The notes under the pieces are model-generated. The model saw only the letters and a program-made list of their open reading frames with translations. It was not told the DNA's origin and made no database searches. A DNA stretch of 64,000 nucleotides, from NCBI GenBank assembly GCA_052117325.1, contig JBQKJJ010000009.1; one strand, given 5' to 3'. The position numbers and the translations under genes are program-made. The first letter of the stretch is position 1, and the number at the start of each line of letters is the position of its first letter. Below, piece after piece: positions 34,213-43,718 of this stretch. This DNA comes from CAG-964 sp902789345 (GTDB taxonomy: Bacteria; Bacillota; Clostridia; Oscillospirales; Acutalibacteraceae).

Positions 34213-35490
34213 TTATCTGTATATAATATTTTCACGCTTAGCGCCGTTAGAAACTATTGTTATAGGAACACCAATGTGCTTTTCGGCAAACTCAATATAC
34301 TTTCTGCAGTTTTCCGGCAAATCTTCATATTTAGTAATATGAGAAATGTCACACTTCCAACCCGGAAGCTTTTCAAGAATTGGCTTCGCTCTCTTTAGCT
34401 TTGTAGTAGATGGGAAATAGTCAATTCTTTCACCGTCAAGCTCGTATGCAACACATATCGGAATTTCGTCTAAATAGCCCAGTACATCAAGAACAGTGAA
34501 AGCTACCTGTGTAGCACCCTGCACTCTACAGCCATAGCGTGTTGCAACCAGGTCAAGCCAACCCATTCTTCTAGGTCTGCCTGTTGTTGCGCCGTACTCG
34601 CCGCCGTCACCGCCACGGCGTCTTAGCTCGTCTGCCTCTTCCCCGAAAATCTCAGAAACAAATTCTCCTGCGCCTACGGCACTGGAATATGCCTTTACAA
34701 CAGTAACAATTTCCTTAATTTCGTAAGGAGGCAAGCCTGCGCCCACAGCACCGTAACCTGCTATTGTATTTGACGATGTAACCATAGGATATATACCGAA
34801 GTCAGTATCCTTAAGTGCACCAAGCTGGCCCTCAAGCAGAATGTTTTTGCCTGCCTTAACAGCATCATATGTGAATGAGAAAGTATCGGCAACATATGGT
34901 GCAAGCATATCCTTGTATACCATTAGCTTATTAAAAATTTCTTCTTCTGTAATTGGTTCTTTGCCGTACAGATTCTTTAATGTAGCATTTTTAATCTCAA
35001 GAACACGCTTAATCTTGTCTTTAAGTGTGTCAACATCATCATAAAGCTCGTTTACCTGAAAACCGATTTTTGAATACTTGTCAGCATAGAACGGAGCAAT
35101 ACCGCTTTTAGTAGAGCCAAAAGAGTTTTTGCCTAAACGCTCCTCCTCGTAACAGTCGAAGGCAATATGATAAGGCATAACAATCTGCGCTCTGTCGGAA
35201 ATAAGAATATTAGGCTTTGGAACGCCACGCTCCTCAAGCTCCTTCATTTCCTTTACAAAGTTTTCAACGCTTAGAGCAATACCGTTGCCTATAATATTTG
35301 TAATATGGCTGTGAAACACGCCTGACGGCAACTGATGCAGTGCAAACTTTCCGTAATTGTTTACAATAGTATGTCCTGCATTACTGCCACCCTGGAATCG
35401 AATAACTATATCGGATTCAGAGGCAAGCACATCGGTAATTTTACCCTTACCCTCGTCGCCCCAGTTGGCTCCTACTATAGCTTTTACCAT
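34213..35490 (-). CDS. purA: Adenylosuccinate synthetase
   Basis: PurA joins IMP and Asp using GTP. The 425-residue protein has GANWGDEGKGKITD at the N-terminus, GGSNAGHTIV, and TTGRPRRMGWLDLVA. It is the last gene of the purine operon, 44 bp after purB. Confidence 0.97.
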   Translation of the reverse strand: MVKAIVGANWGDEGKGKITDVLASESDIVIRFQGGSNAGHTIVNNYGKFALHQLPSGVFHSHITNIIGNGIALSVENFVKEMKELEERGVPKPNILISDRAQIVMPYHIAFDCYEEERLGKNSFGSTKSGIAPFYADKYSKIGFQVNELYDDVDTLKDKIKRVLEIKNATLKNLYGKEPITEEEIFNKLMVYKDMLAPYVADTFSFTYDAVKAGKNILLEGQLGALKDTDFGIYPMVTSSNTIAGYGAVGAGLPPYEIKEIVTVVKAYSSAVGAGEFVSEIFGEEADELRRRGGDGGEYGATTGRPRRMGWLDLVATRYGCRVQGATQVAFTVLDVLGYLDEIPICVAYELDGERIDYFPSTTKLKRAKPILEKLPGWKCDISHITKYEDLPENCRKYIEFAEKHIGVPITIVSNGAKRENIIYR

Positions 35491-35534
35491 TTTTTCTTCA
35501 CTCCTTAAATATTCCCAAATAGCAGGGAGGTATA

Positions 35535-36965
35535 TTATACATTAATTTCTGCCTGTTCTGTTGCAATGCTGCTATATGGCTCAAGAGCAGGCTTTACAAC
35601 CTCGTTTAAGAACTCCTCTGTTTGCTGTGGGGCTCTTCCTACATATTTTTCAGGAGAAATGATTGATTTTAGCTCGTCCAAAGTTACACCAAAAGCATCA
35701 TCAGCGGCAATACGCTCAAGCAGGTCGTTTTCTCCGCCCTCTTCTTTAATTACTTTTGACGCAGCCATTGAATGTACTCTGATTCTTTCGTGAAGCACCT
35801 GCCTGTCGGCACCTCTCTTTACAGCGTCCATCATTATATTTTCTGTAGCCATAAAAGGTAATTCTTTTCTTAGGCGCTGTTCAATAACCTTTTCATATAC
35901 AACAAGTCCGTCTGCTACATTTGCATACAGATTAAGAATAGCGTCAACACCCAAGAATGCCTCTGCAACACTTATACGCTTATTTGCACTGTCGTCAAGA
36001 GTTCTCTCAAACCACTGTGTAGCGGCAGTAATAGCCGGATTAAGGACATCACACATAACATATCTTGACAATGAGGTGATTCTCTCACTGCGCATAGGGT
36101 TACGCTTGTAGGCCATTGCTGAAGAACCAATTTGATTCTTCTCGAAAGGCTCCTCTACCTCTTTTAGGTGCTGAAGCAGTCTAATATCGTTAGAGAACTT
36201 TGACGCTGACTGTGCAATTCCACTTAAAACCGCTAGGAACTGTGAGTCAAGCTTACGGCTGTAGGTTTGTCCTGACACGGCAAAGCAACCGTTATAGCCC
36301 ATCTTTTCAGCAATTTTCTTGTCAAGCTGTCTGCATTTTTCGTGGTCGCCCTCAAACAGCTCCAAAAAGCTTGCCTGTGTGCCTGTTGTACCCTTAGATC
36401 CTAACAGCTTTGCCTTTGAAAGCTGATATTCAACATCTTCTAGGTCCATAAGTAAATCCTGAATCCATAGAGTTGCTCTCTTGCCGACTGTTGTAGGCTG
36501 TGCAGGCTGAAAATGAGTAAAGCCAAGTGTAGGCAGGTTTTTATACTTGTCAGCAAACGCAGACAAATTACGAATAACAGTCACAAGCTTATTTCTTATA
36601 AGTTTTAAAGCCTCAGTCATAATAATTATGTCTGTATTATCACCCACATAACAGGAGGTTGCACCCAAATGGATAATGCCCTTAGCCTTTGGACACTGTA
36701 CACCGTATGCATACACATGTGACATAACATCGTGACGAACAAGCTTTTCACGCTCTTCGGCAACAGAGTAGTTGATGTTGTCGGCATTGGCTTTCAGCTC
36801 ATCTATTTGCTCCTGTGTAATCGGTAGGCCAAGCTCCATTTCGGTTTCAGCCAGTGCAATCCAAAGCTTACGCCATGTACGGAATTTCATATCAGGTGAA
36901 AAAATATATTTCATTTCTTTGTCACAATATCTTGAAGACAGCGGTGACTCGTATGTATCTTTCAT
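35535..36965 (-). CDS. purB: Adenylosuccinate lyase
   Basis: PurB acts twice in purine synthesis (SAICAR to AICAR, and adenylosuccinate to AMP). The 476-residue protein has LGFTHFQPAQPTTVGKR and the fumarase-family signature GSSAMAYKRNPMRSE. It sits 17 bp after purF. Confidence 0.96.
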   Translation of the reverse strand: MKDTYESPLSSRYCDKEMKYIFSPDMKFRTWRKLWIALAETEMELGLPITQEQIDELKANADNINYSVAEEREKLVRHDVMSHVYAYGVQCPKAKGIIHLGATSCYVGDNTDIIIMTEALKLIRNKLVTVIRNLSAFADKYKNLPTLGFTHFQPAQPTTVGKRATLWIQDLLMDLEDVEYQLSKAKLLGSKGTTGTQASFLELFEGDHEKCRQLDKKIAEKMGYNGCFAVSGQTYSRKLDSQFLAVLSGIAQSASKFSNDIRLLQHLKEVEEPFEKNQIGSSAMAYKRNPMRSERITSLSRYVMCDVLNPAITAATQWFERTLDDSANKRISVAEAFLGVDAILNLYANVADGLVVYEKVIEQRLRKELPFMATENIMMDAVKRGADRQVLHERIRVHSMAASKVIKEEGGENDLLERIAADDAFGVTLDELKSIISPEKYVGRAPQQTEEFLNEVVKPALEPYSSIATEQAEINV

Positions 36966-36982
36966 AGGTAATGCCTCCTATA

Positions 36983-38434
36983 TTATTTATGGGCTTTTAT
37001 CTCTAAACCGCCACGCTCTTTACCCTCTAGCATTTTTTCTGTAGTCGGCGCCGGATATTTGCCTGTGAAACAGCCGTCACAATAACCGCAGTCCTTATGC
37101 ATAAGCATCTCCGGCAAGCACTCTACAGGTAAAAAGCCTATTGAATCTGCCCCGGCGATTTTTCCGATTTCTTCAATAGTGTGGTTGCAGGCTATAAGCT
37201 CTCCCCTTGACGGTATATCTGTACCGTAGTAGCATGGCCACATAAACGGCGGCGAGCTTATTCTAAGGTGAACCTCGCTTGCACCTGCATCTCTCAGCAT
37301 TTTAACTATTCGGTCACAGGTTGTACCACGAACAATAGAGTCGTCTATCATAACTACACGCTTACCCTTAACCGATGTACCAAGCGGGTTAAGCTTAATG
37401 CGCACGCTTTTAGCTCTTTCCTGCTGGGTAGGCTTAATAAATGTTCTACCTATATAATTATTCTTTACTATGCCCTTTTCATACGGAATACCGGACTGTT
37501 CACTATAGCCTATAGCGGCGTCTATACCGGACTCCGGTACGCCTATAACCAAATCAGCGTCAGCCGGGAATTCTCTTGCTAAAATTCTGCCGGCCTGCTT
37601 ACGGGATTCATAAACACTAATACCGTCTATAACGGAGTCTGTGCGTGCAAAATAAATATATTCAAACACACAAAGCCCCTTTTTGCCGCCGCAGTGGTCT
37701 TTAATAGACCTTACGCCGTTTTCGTCTACCACAACAATTTCGCCCGGCTCAACATCTCTTACGAATTCTGCTCCGCAGGCATCTAAAGCACAGGTTTCAC
37801 TGGCGAATACATATGTACCGTTAATCTTACCCATAACAAGCGGTCTAAAGCCGTATGGGTCACGAGCGGCAATAAGCTTTCTCGGGCTCATTACTAACAG
37901 TGAATAAGCACCGTTAATCTGATACATTGCACGCTTTACAGCCTCTTCAACAGAGTGGCTTCTTATTCTCTCTCTTGCTATAACATAAGCTATAACTTCA
38001 GAATCAATAGTTGTTTGGAATATGGCACCACGGTGCTCCAACTCACGCCTAATTTCTACGGCATTTGTAAGATTACCGTTATGTGCAATGGCAATTACAC
38101 CTTTTACATAGCGCATAACAAGGGGTTGTGAATTTTCACGAACGCTTCCGCCGGCGGTAGAATATCTAACATGAGAAACCGCCATCTGTCCCGGTAAGGA
38201 ATCAAGAACTTTGTTGTTAAACACCTCAGAAACAAGTCCCATATCCTTATGGTAATCTATAACGCCACAGTCATTTACGGCTATACCACAGCTTTCCTGT
38301 CCCCTGTGCTGCAAAGCAAGCAGACCATTATAACAGGCATATGCAGGGTTAAGAGTGCCGTCACTGTAGATACCGAACACACCACATTCCTCGTGAAGTC
38401 CTTCACTGGGAACATTGTCAAATTTACAAGCCAA
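36983..38434 (-). CDS. purF: Amidophosphoribosyltransferase
   Basis: PurF makes phosphoribosylamine from PRPP and Gln, the first committed purine step. The 483-residue protein has the propeptide-type N-terminus before ECGVFGIYS (Cys becomes the catalytic residue after cleavage), the Gln-binding HNGNLTN, and the PRPP loop VMIDDSIVRGTT. Cysteines near the C-terminus (CGYCDGCFTGKYP) suggest an Fe-S cluster as in the Bacillus-type enzyme. Confidence 0.97.
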   Translation of the reverse strand: MACKFDNVPSEGLHEECGVFGIYSDGTLNPAYACYNGLLALQHRGQESCGIAVNDCGVIDYHKDMGLVSEVFNNKVLDSLPGQMAVSHVRYSTAGGSVRENSQPLVMRYVKGVIAIAHNGNLTNAVEIRRELEHRGAIFQTTIDSEVIAYVIARERIRSHSVEEAVKRAMYQINGAYSLLVMSPRKLIAARDPYGFRPLVMGKINGTYVFASETCALDACGAEFVRDVEPGEIVVVDENGVRSIKDHCGGKKGLCVFEYIYFARTDSVIDGISVYESRKQAGRILAREFPADADLVIGVPESGIDAAIGYSEQSGIPYEKGIVKNNYIGRTFIKPTQQERAKSVRIKLNPLGTSVKGKRVVMIDDSIVRGTTCDRIVKMLRDAGASEVHLRISSPPFMWPCYYGTDIPSRGELIACNHTIEEIGKIAGADSIGFLPVECLPEMLMHKDCGYCDGCFTGKYPAPTTEKMLEGKERGGLEIKAHK

Positions 38435-38492
38435 TATCAGGTCACCTCATGACATTTATTAATTGGTTTATTAAAATTTACCTTGTATTAAA

Positions 38493-39200
38493 TTAAGCAA
38501 GGCCAATACGCTTCATAACCTCGGCATAAGCCTCTTCTACTCCGCCCATATCTCTGCGGAAACGGTCTTTATCAAGCTTTTCCTGTGTATTAACATCCCA
38601 GAAGCGGCATGTATCAGGTGAAATTTCATCAGCCAGTATAATATCACCCTTATAGCGACCAAACTCCAGCTTAAAGTCAATAAGGTCAATATTTACGCTC
38701 TTGAAAAATTCACAAAGAATTTCATTTATTTTTAAAGCCATAGAGCTGATTTTGTCAATCTCTTCTTTTGTTGCAAGCTCAGCAGCCAAAATATGATACT
38801 CATTTACAATTGGGTCACCTAAATCGTCGTCCTTGTAGCAGAACTCAAGAACAGTTGTTTTCATAGGTGTGCCTTCCGGCAAGCCCAGTCTTTTTGACAA
38901 GCTGCCTGCAGCCTTATTTCTAACAATAACCTCAAGCGGCACAATTTCAACTTTCTTAACAACAGTGTCACGGTCGTTAAGTTCTTCAACAAAATGAGTA
39001 GGAATACCCTTTTCCTCAAGCATTTTGCAAAGGTAGTTTGACATTTTGTTGTTTACAACGCCCTTACCTACAATTGTACCTTTTTTCAAGCCATTAAAAG
39101 CTGTAGCATCATCCTTGTATGATACAATGCAATAGTCAGGATTTTCTGTTGCAAATACCTTTTTAGCTTTACCCTCATATAGTTGTTCTGTTTTTTTCAT
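38493..39200 (-). CDS. purC: SAICAR synthetase
   Basis: PurC joins CAIR with Asp. The 235-residue protein has LYEGKAKKVFAT, VVNNKMSNYLC and the ADEISPDTCRFWD motif. It is the first gene of the operon purC-purF-purB-purA, behind a clear promoter. AGGAGG precedes the ATG. Confidence 0.97.
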   Translation of the reverse strand: MKKTEQLYEGKAKKVFATENPDYCIVSYKDDATAFNGLKKGTIVGKGVVNNKMSNYLCKMLEEKGIPTHFVEELNDRDTVVKKVEIVPLEVIVRNKAAGSLSKRLGLPEGTPMKTTVLEFCYKDDDLGDPIVNEYHILAAELATKEEIDKISSMALKINEILCEFFKSVNIDLIDFKLEFGRYKGDIILADEISPDTCRFWDVNTQEKLDKDRFRRDMGGVEEAYAEVMKRIGLA

Positions 39201-39249
39201 TTTATTGTCCTCCTTAGATTGTTAAAAAATGAACACAAATACAATTTAT

Positions 39250-39278
39250 ATTATACTCTAAACAAAATTTAATGGCAA
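39250..39278 (-). promoter_or_regulatory. Promoter of the pur operon
   Basis: On the minus strand TTGCCA, 17 bp, TATAAT, about 50 bp before purC. No purine riboswitch or PurBox dyad was recognised. Confidence 0.75.
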
Positions 39279-39361
39279 TAGTTTATGAAATTTTTTTCTG
39301 TTAATTTGTAAACAACAGAAAGATAATGTAATTAAGCAGCAAAACATTTTACATAAAACAA

Positions 39362-39388
39362 CAGCAGGACGGCAAAAACGTCCTGCTG
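39362..39388 (-). terminator. Terminator of the amylase gene
   Basis: CAGCAGGACG and CGTCCTGCTG pair around a short loop, 50 bp past the amylase stop. Confidence 0.85.
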
Positions 39389-39436
39389 CATTTAAAATTC
39401 TAAGTGGCCTTAGAACTAAAAATAATTGTTTTAATT

Positions 39437-40120
39437 TTATGACCAGCTACCGTTGAAGTATGCATTTGCCCAGCCTGTAGCCTTATATGTAGGTCTGCTG
39501 CTGTCAAATGTCAGGTCTTCTGACTGGTTCCACTTATTATCCCATTTGTTTTCTGAAGTTGCACCGTTCATTCTTACGAATACAATATTTGAGCAACCAC
39601 TTGGCATTTCAGCCTGATAAATTCCTGAGCTGTTCTTAGTCATATCAACCCACTGACCTTCGTTGCTTGAACCCCAAGCCCAAATTGCAAATCTTTCATC
39701 GCCTGTCTGCAGAGCAGAGAAGTCTAGATATACTACATTGCCAGAAACCTGTGTAGGTGTCTCTGTTGGTGTTGATGTTGGGTTTGTAGGACCAACTGCT
39801 GAACTAGCCGACCAGTTACCGTTGAAGTACTCATTTGACCAGCCTGTAGCCTTAAACAGCGGCTTACTGCTGTCAAATGTCAGGTCTTCTGACTGGTTCC
39901 ACTTATTATCCCATTTGTTCTCTGAAGTTGCACCGTTCATTCTTACGAATACAATATTTGAGCAACCACTTGGCATTTCAGCCTGATAAATTCCTGAGCT
40001 GTTCTTAGTCATATCTACCCACTGACCTTCGTTGCTTGAACCCCAAGCCCAAATTGCAAATCTTTCATCGCCTGTCTGCAGAGCAGAGAAGTCTAGATAT
40101 ACTACATTACCAGAAACCTG
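39437..40120 (-). repeat. Tandem duplication of the C-terminal starch-binding module
   Basis: Two nearly identical DNA units with a 369-bp period (for example CTTTCATCGCCTGTCTGCAG near 39697 and near 40066) encode the two last modules of the amylase. The high identity points to recent duplication or gene conversion. Confidence 0.85.
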
Positions 40121-42952
40121 TGTAGGTGCTTCTGTTGGTCTTTCTGTAGGTACTGTAGGTGTTGTTGGAGTAGTAGGAGTAGTAGGAGTTGTAGGAGTTG
40201 TTGGTGTTGTTGGGTTTGTATTTCCTTCAGATACTATTGAACCCACGTTGTATGTATTTTCATAGCCAACCAAATATCTTAGCATAATTACCTGGTCAGC
40301 AACTGAAATTGAACCGTCCTTGTTTACATCTGCTGCAAGCTTTTGAACCTTTGTGCCCTCTAATGTTCCCAGTGACATCTTTTGTGACATAAGAACATCG
40401 ATAAGTGTAACATCATTGTCGCCTGAAATGTCACCTATCATATATGTAACAGGTGGTTCTGTAGGCTGAGTTGGCTGTGTTGGTGTAGTTGGAGTTGTTG
40501 GCTGTGTTGGGTTAGTAATTTCAAATTCTTCCCAAGTATTGCCCTTAGAGAACTTGTGAGATGTTCCGTTTATTGACAAGCCTGTCTGCATTTCTGCAGG
40601 ATATCTGTTTCCTGATGAAGAGCTTTCAGCAAAAATTACCTTTCCGCCTGCACCCAATAGTTTTTCAGGAACTTCAATTTCATAGTAGCCTGATGATGAA
40701 TTTAGTGTCATTGCCTGTCCAGGCCAAGCACTGTTTTCAGTTACAGGTGTAGTTGTGTCATCATAGATATAAGCGTAAACTGAACTCCAGTTATAGCCTG
40801 TGTTATCGAAATACAGCTTTACTACTGCGTTAGGGTCTTTCTTTGTATAAACATAAGACTTTGTAACAGTGTCTTCGCTGTTTGAAGCTGTTAGTGAAAC
40901 ATTAATCTTGCTTCCTACAGGTGAATTTTCACCGATTTTGAATGATTCGCCGTTCTTAACCTGGAAAGGTGTACCATTGTCAACAGTAACTGTTGCATAG
41001 TCAGCACCCTTTAGTGTAAGAGTAAGAGTTGTTGAGTCATAGAAAAAAGTTGTACCCTCTGTGCTCTTTAGGCTCATAGAAATAGATGACTGTGGACCTT
41101 CAATTAGGATTGTACCATTAGCACCTGTGTTAAATGTAACCTTGCCGCCGCTTACAGTAGCAGTTGTGTTGTCGTAAGCGTTAGTAACAACTGTACCATC
41201 GCCCCATACTGAACCAACATTAACTGATAGGTTTGTATTCTTTGGAGCAAACAATGTTGCAACTATTGAATCCTGAATAGAACCGTTATCATATGTTCTT
41301 GAGAATGTGTAACCTGAGCTTGAGCTGTATGCAGAAATTTGATTATGCTGACCTGCACCAACTGCAATATGGTTGTTACGGAAAGAACCAACCTTCTGCC
41401 AGTGTGACAATGTGCCCTGATTTATAGAATTCCAGTTCATAAAGCTTCTTAGCTGGTGACCTGCACCAACCTCAGAACCTGAAGGTATTGCTGTTTCCGG
41501 TCTGTTTGTTTCATCACCGTAGTAGATCTGAACACCACCAGGAAGCATTAGCATAAATGAACCGTCATAATTTCTGTCGCCCTTAGCAATTACTGTATCG
41601 TGTGAAGAAATGTAGCTCAACACATTAAATGATGGGTCATTATTAATAGAGTTTGCATATCTGCTGTAAACGCTTTCAACATTGTTTGCTGACGGAATGC
41701 TGCTGCTGCCTGCTGCAGGAGCAAACTCAAAGTTAATCATTGAATCAAAGCCACCGCTTGTAAAGTACTGACTCTTTTCTGCCTTGTGACCGAAGCACTC
41801 ACCTGTCATCCAGAAATCAAGGTCGTCAAGCTTCTTGTCAGGGTTTGCGGCTTTCCACTCCTTTAGAGCCTTAACGCACTTTTGCTTTAGTGTGTTCCAA
41901 GACTGCAACTCAACATGCTTAGCTGTGTCGCAACGGAAACCGTCTACACCAAACTCACGAACCCATTCTGCAAGCCAGTCAGACAAATAACCTGTAACTG
42001 TGTTTGAAGAACCGTACTTAGAAACCTTGGTGTTGTATGTACCCTCTTTGTTCCACTTTGTTTTTAGAATCTCAGGGATACCTACATTTGATGACTGATT
42101 AGTTTTGAAATCAGGCAAACCTGAAAGACACATGGTCAAGTCATCGCCGCCGCCGTTTGTATATCCAGGCAAGCCACATCTAATCCAGTCACTGCCCCAC
42201 CACTTTGCCCAGCTTGATCTGCCTGATGAGCTGTCATTGTAGTCTATATAGCTGTGGTAGTCGCGATTGTTTACATTTTTATGTGCATAGTAGTATGATT
42301 CCCAACCGCTTTTTACAGGACCGAAACCGTACTCACTCATATCTTTCAAGCTGTTGTAGCCTGAATGGTTCATTACTATATCCATAACAATACGGATACC
42401 ATGATTATGTGCTGTATCTACCAGCTTACGGAATTCTTCTTTTGTACCAAAGTTTTTGTCGGACTCTGTGTAGTCAAGAACATAATAGCCGTGGTATGAG
42501 TAGTGTGCAAAGCTTGTTTCATTACCACCTACAACATAACCGTGAATCTGCTCATACGGTGCTGACAGCCAAATAGCATTAACACCTAGGTTATCAAAGT
42601 AACCTTCCTCAATTTTTTGTGTAATACCGGCAAAGTCACCGCCCTGGAAGAATGCAGATTGGTCAACACCAGACACAGCGTTGCCGCTTTGGTCCAGACC
42701 TCTGCCGTATGCATGGTCATTACTCTTGTCACCGTTGTTAAAACGGTCGGTTAGCAGGAAGTACACTGTTGCGTTGTCCCAACTAAAGGTAGATGCATCA
42801 CCTGTGGTTGGTTGTACAGCCTGTGTAGATACACTGCTGTTTGTTGCGGCAGAAGCACTTGTTGTTGCTGTAACAGCTGCAACGGAAGAAACCATTGTTG
42901 TTGCCAGAGCAATAGAAAGCAGCTTTTTGCCGAAACGCTTTTTCTCATTCAT
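39437..42952 (-). CDS. Secreted modular alpha-amylase with starch-binding modules and a dockerin
   Basis: The 1171-residue protein has a signal peptide (1-35), a GH13 catalytic region (about 55-620) with nucleophile Asp342 (DGFRCDTAKH), acid/base Glu385 (MTGECFG) and Asp452 (SSHD), a CBM26-type starch-binding module (about 709-803), a Thr/Pro linker, and a type I-like dockerin (about 838-900: GDISGDNDVTLIDVLM and DVNKDGSISVADQVIM, two Ca-binding loops). A second TTP linker and two near-identical starch-binding-like modules (948-1048 and 1068-1171) follow. The dockerin implies binding to a cohesin scaffold, as in the R. bromii amylosome. A dockerin in mid-protein, with modules after it, is less usual. 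It has its own terminator. Confidence 0.95.
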   Translation of the reverse strand: MNEKKRFGKKLLSIALATTMVSSVAAVTATTSASAATNSSVSTQAVQPTTGDASTFSWDNATVYFLLTDRFNNGDKSNDHAYGRGLDQSGNAVSGVDQSAFFQGGDFAGITQKIEEGYFDNLGVNAIWLSAPYEQIHGYVVGGNETSFAHYSYHGYYVLDYTESDKNFGTKEEFRKLVDTAHNHGIRIVMDIVMNHSGYNSLKDMSEYGFGPVKSGWESYYYAHKNVNNRDYHSYIDYNDSSSGRSSWAKWWGSDWIRCGLPGYTNGGGDDLTMCLSGLPDFKTNQSSNVGIPEILKTKWNKEGTYNTKVSKYGSSNTVTGYLSDWLAEWVREFGVDGFRCDTAKHVELQSWNTLKQKCVKALKEWKAANPDKKLDDLDFWMTGECFGHKAEKSQYFTSGGFDSMINFEFAPAAGSSSIPSANNVESVYSRYANSINNDPSFNVLSYISSHDTVIAKGDRNYDGSFMLMLPGGVQIYYGDETNRPETAIPSGSEVGAGHQLRSFMNWNSINQGTLSHWQKVGSFRNNHIAVGAGQHNQISAYSSSSGYTFSRTYDNGSIQDSIVATLFAPKNTNLSVNVGSVWGDGTVVTNAYDNTTATVSGGKVTFNTGANGTILIEGPQSSISMSLKSTEGTTFFYDSTTLTLTLKGADYATVTVDNGTPFQVKNGESFKIGENSPVGSKINVSLTASNSEDTVTKSYVYTKKDPNAVVKLYFDNTGYNWSSVYAYIYDDTTTPVTENSAWPGQAMTLNSSSGYYEIEVPEKLLGAGGKVIFAESSSSGNRYPAEMQTGLSINGTSHKFSKGNTWEEFEITNPTQPTTPTTPTQPTQPTEPPVTYMIGDISGDNDVTLIDVLMSQKMSLGTLEGTKVQKLAADVNKDGSISVADQVIMLRYLVGYENTYNVGSIVSEGNTNPTTPTTPTTPTTPTTPTTPTVPTERPTEAPTQVSGNVVYLDFSALQTGDERFAIWAWGSSNEGQWVDMTKNSSGIYQAEMPSGCSNIVFVRMNGATSENKWDNKWNQSEDLTFDSSKPLFKATGWSNEYFNGNWSASSAVGPTNPTSTPTETPTQVSGNVVYLDFSALQTGDERFAIWAWGSSNEGQWVDMTKNSSGIYQAEMPSGCSNIVFVRMNGATSENKWDNKWNQSEDLTFDSSRPTYKATGWANAYFNGSWS

Positions 42953-42983
42953 CTTGTAAACCTCTCTTTCAAAATAAGTGCCA

Positions 42984-43019
42984 TATATAGTTACTGCATA
43001 TCTAAGCCATAACTATATA
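42984..43019. promoter_or_regulatory. 10-bp inverted repeat in the amylase leader
   Basis: TATATAGTTA and TAACTATATA face each other across 16 bases, just downstream of a TATAAT on the minus strand. A LacI-type or other regulator could bind here. The rest of 42953-43265 is AT-rich and holds only this and the cotJ promoter. Confidence 0.4.
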
Positions 43020-43206
43020 GGTTAATTATATCAACTTTGCTAAATTTTGTATATTAATATAATCAACAAATAATTATTCAAAAAAATGTACAATAGTTCC
43101 ATTATTTCTGCTAAAAATTACGGTTATTTTTGCCGCATATTGTTATTCAATAATAAAAACAGTTTTAAAATATTGTCAAAATTTCTATTTGTTTTTCCAA
43201 AACATT

Positions 43207-43234
43207 AACAATTAAAAATTCAGTGCATAGTATA
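43207..43234 (+). promoter_or_regulatory. Candidate mother-cell (sigma-K/sigma-E) promoter of cotJ
   Basis: AACA, 15 bp, CATAGTATA fits the sigma-K pattern (mACm and CATAnnnTA) and is close to the sigma-E -10 box. It lies about 30 bp before the cotJA start. Confidence 0.45.
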
Positions 43235-43265
43235 GGATAAGCCTAAAATTGAGAGGAGATATAAA

Positions 43266-43460
43266 ATGATAGATGAAATTTATAATTTAAACGAAAACAA
43301 AAAAACTATTCCCCCTATTCCAAAGGACGCAACAGTTGCCATGGCATATGTTCCGTATCAGAACGATGATAATTTATATTCATCTGACCATGGATTTGTC
43401 ATTGGCACAATGTTTCCGGTACTAAACAAACCTTTTAAAGGATGTGGTGATAAAAAATGA
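43266..43460 (+). CDS. cotJA: Spore coat-associated protein CotJA
   Basis: The 64-residue protein fits CotJA: VAMAYVPYQNDDNLYSSDHGFVIGTMFPVLNKPF. It is made in the mother cell and forms part of the inner spore coat with CotJB and CotJC. GAGAGGAG precedes the ATG. It overlaps cotJB by four bases (ATGA). Confidence 0.92.
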   Translation: MIDEIYNLNENKKTIPPIPKDATVAMAYVPYQNDDNLYSSDHGFVIGTMFPVLNKPFKGCGDKK

Positions 43461-43717
43461 CAGAACGAGAAATTTTAATGAACAAAATTGCAACCATCGA
43501 CTTTGCTCTTGTGGATATGCATTTATTTTTAGATACTCATCCCGACAATACAGCCATAGCTAAAAAAATCAACGAATATGAAGAGAAATCTCTAAACCTA
43601 AAGTTTGAATACGAAAACAATTATGGACCGATAACCACCTCAGCCGAAAACGGAAACAGGTGGGCGTGGATTTCCAACCCATGGCCGTGGGATTCAACAA
43701 TAGAGGAGGAATGCTGA
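43457..43717 (+). CDS. cotJB: Spore coat protein CotJB
   Basis: The 86-residue protein has the CotJB pattern: KIATIDFALVDMHLFLDTHPDN, YEEKSLNLKFEYENNYGPI and RWAWISNPWPWD. It is translationally coupled to cotJA and followed by the truncated cotJC after one base. Confidence 0.93.
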   Translation: MTEREILMNKIATIDFALVDMHLFLDTHPDNTAIAKKINEYEEKSLNLKFEYENNYGPITTSAENGNRWAWISNPWPWDSTIEEEC

Positions 43718-43718
43718 T

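Noticed and set aside
39201..39436. Purine riboswitch before purC
   Set aside because: The leader is about 40 bases after the -10 box and lacks the conserved three-way junction.
40140..40215. Tandem short repeats as a minisatellite or CRISPR
   Set aside because: They encode the Thr-Pro linker of the amylase; the repeat unit is codon-based with no spacers.
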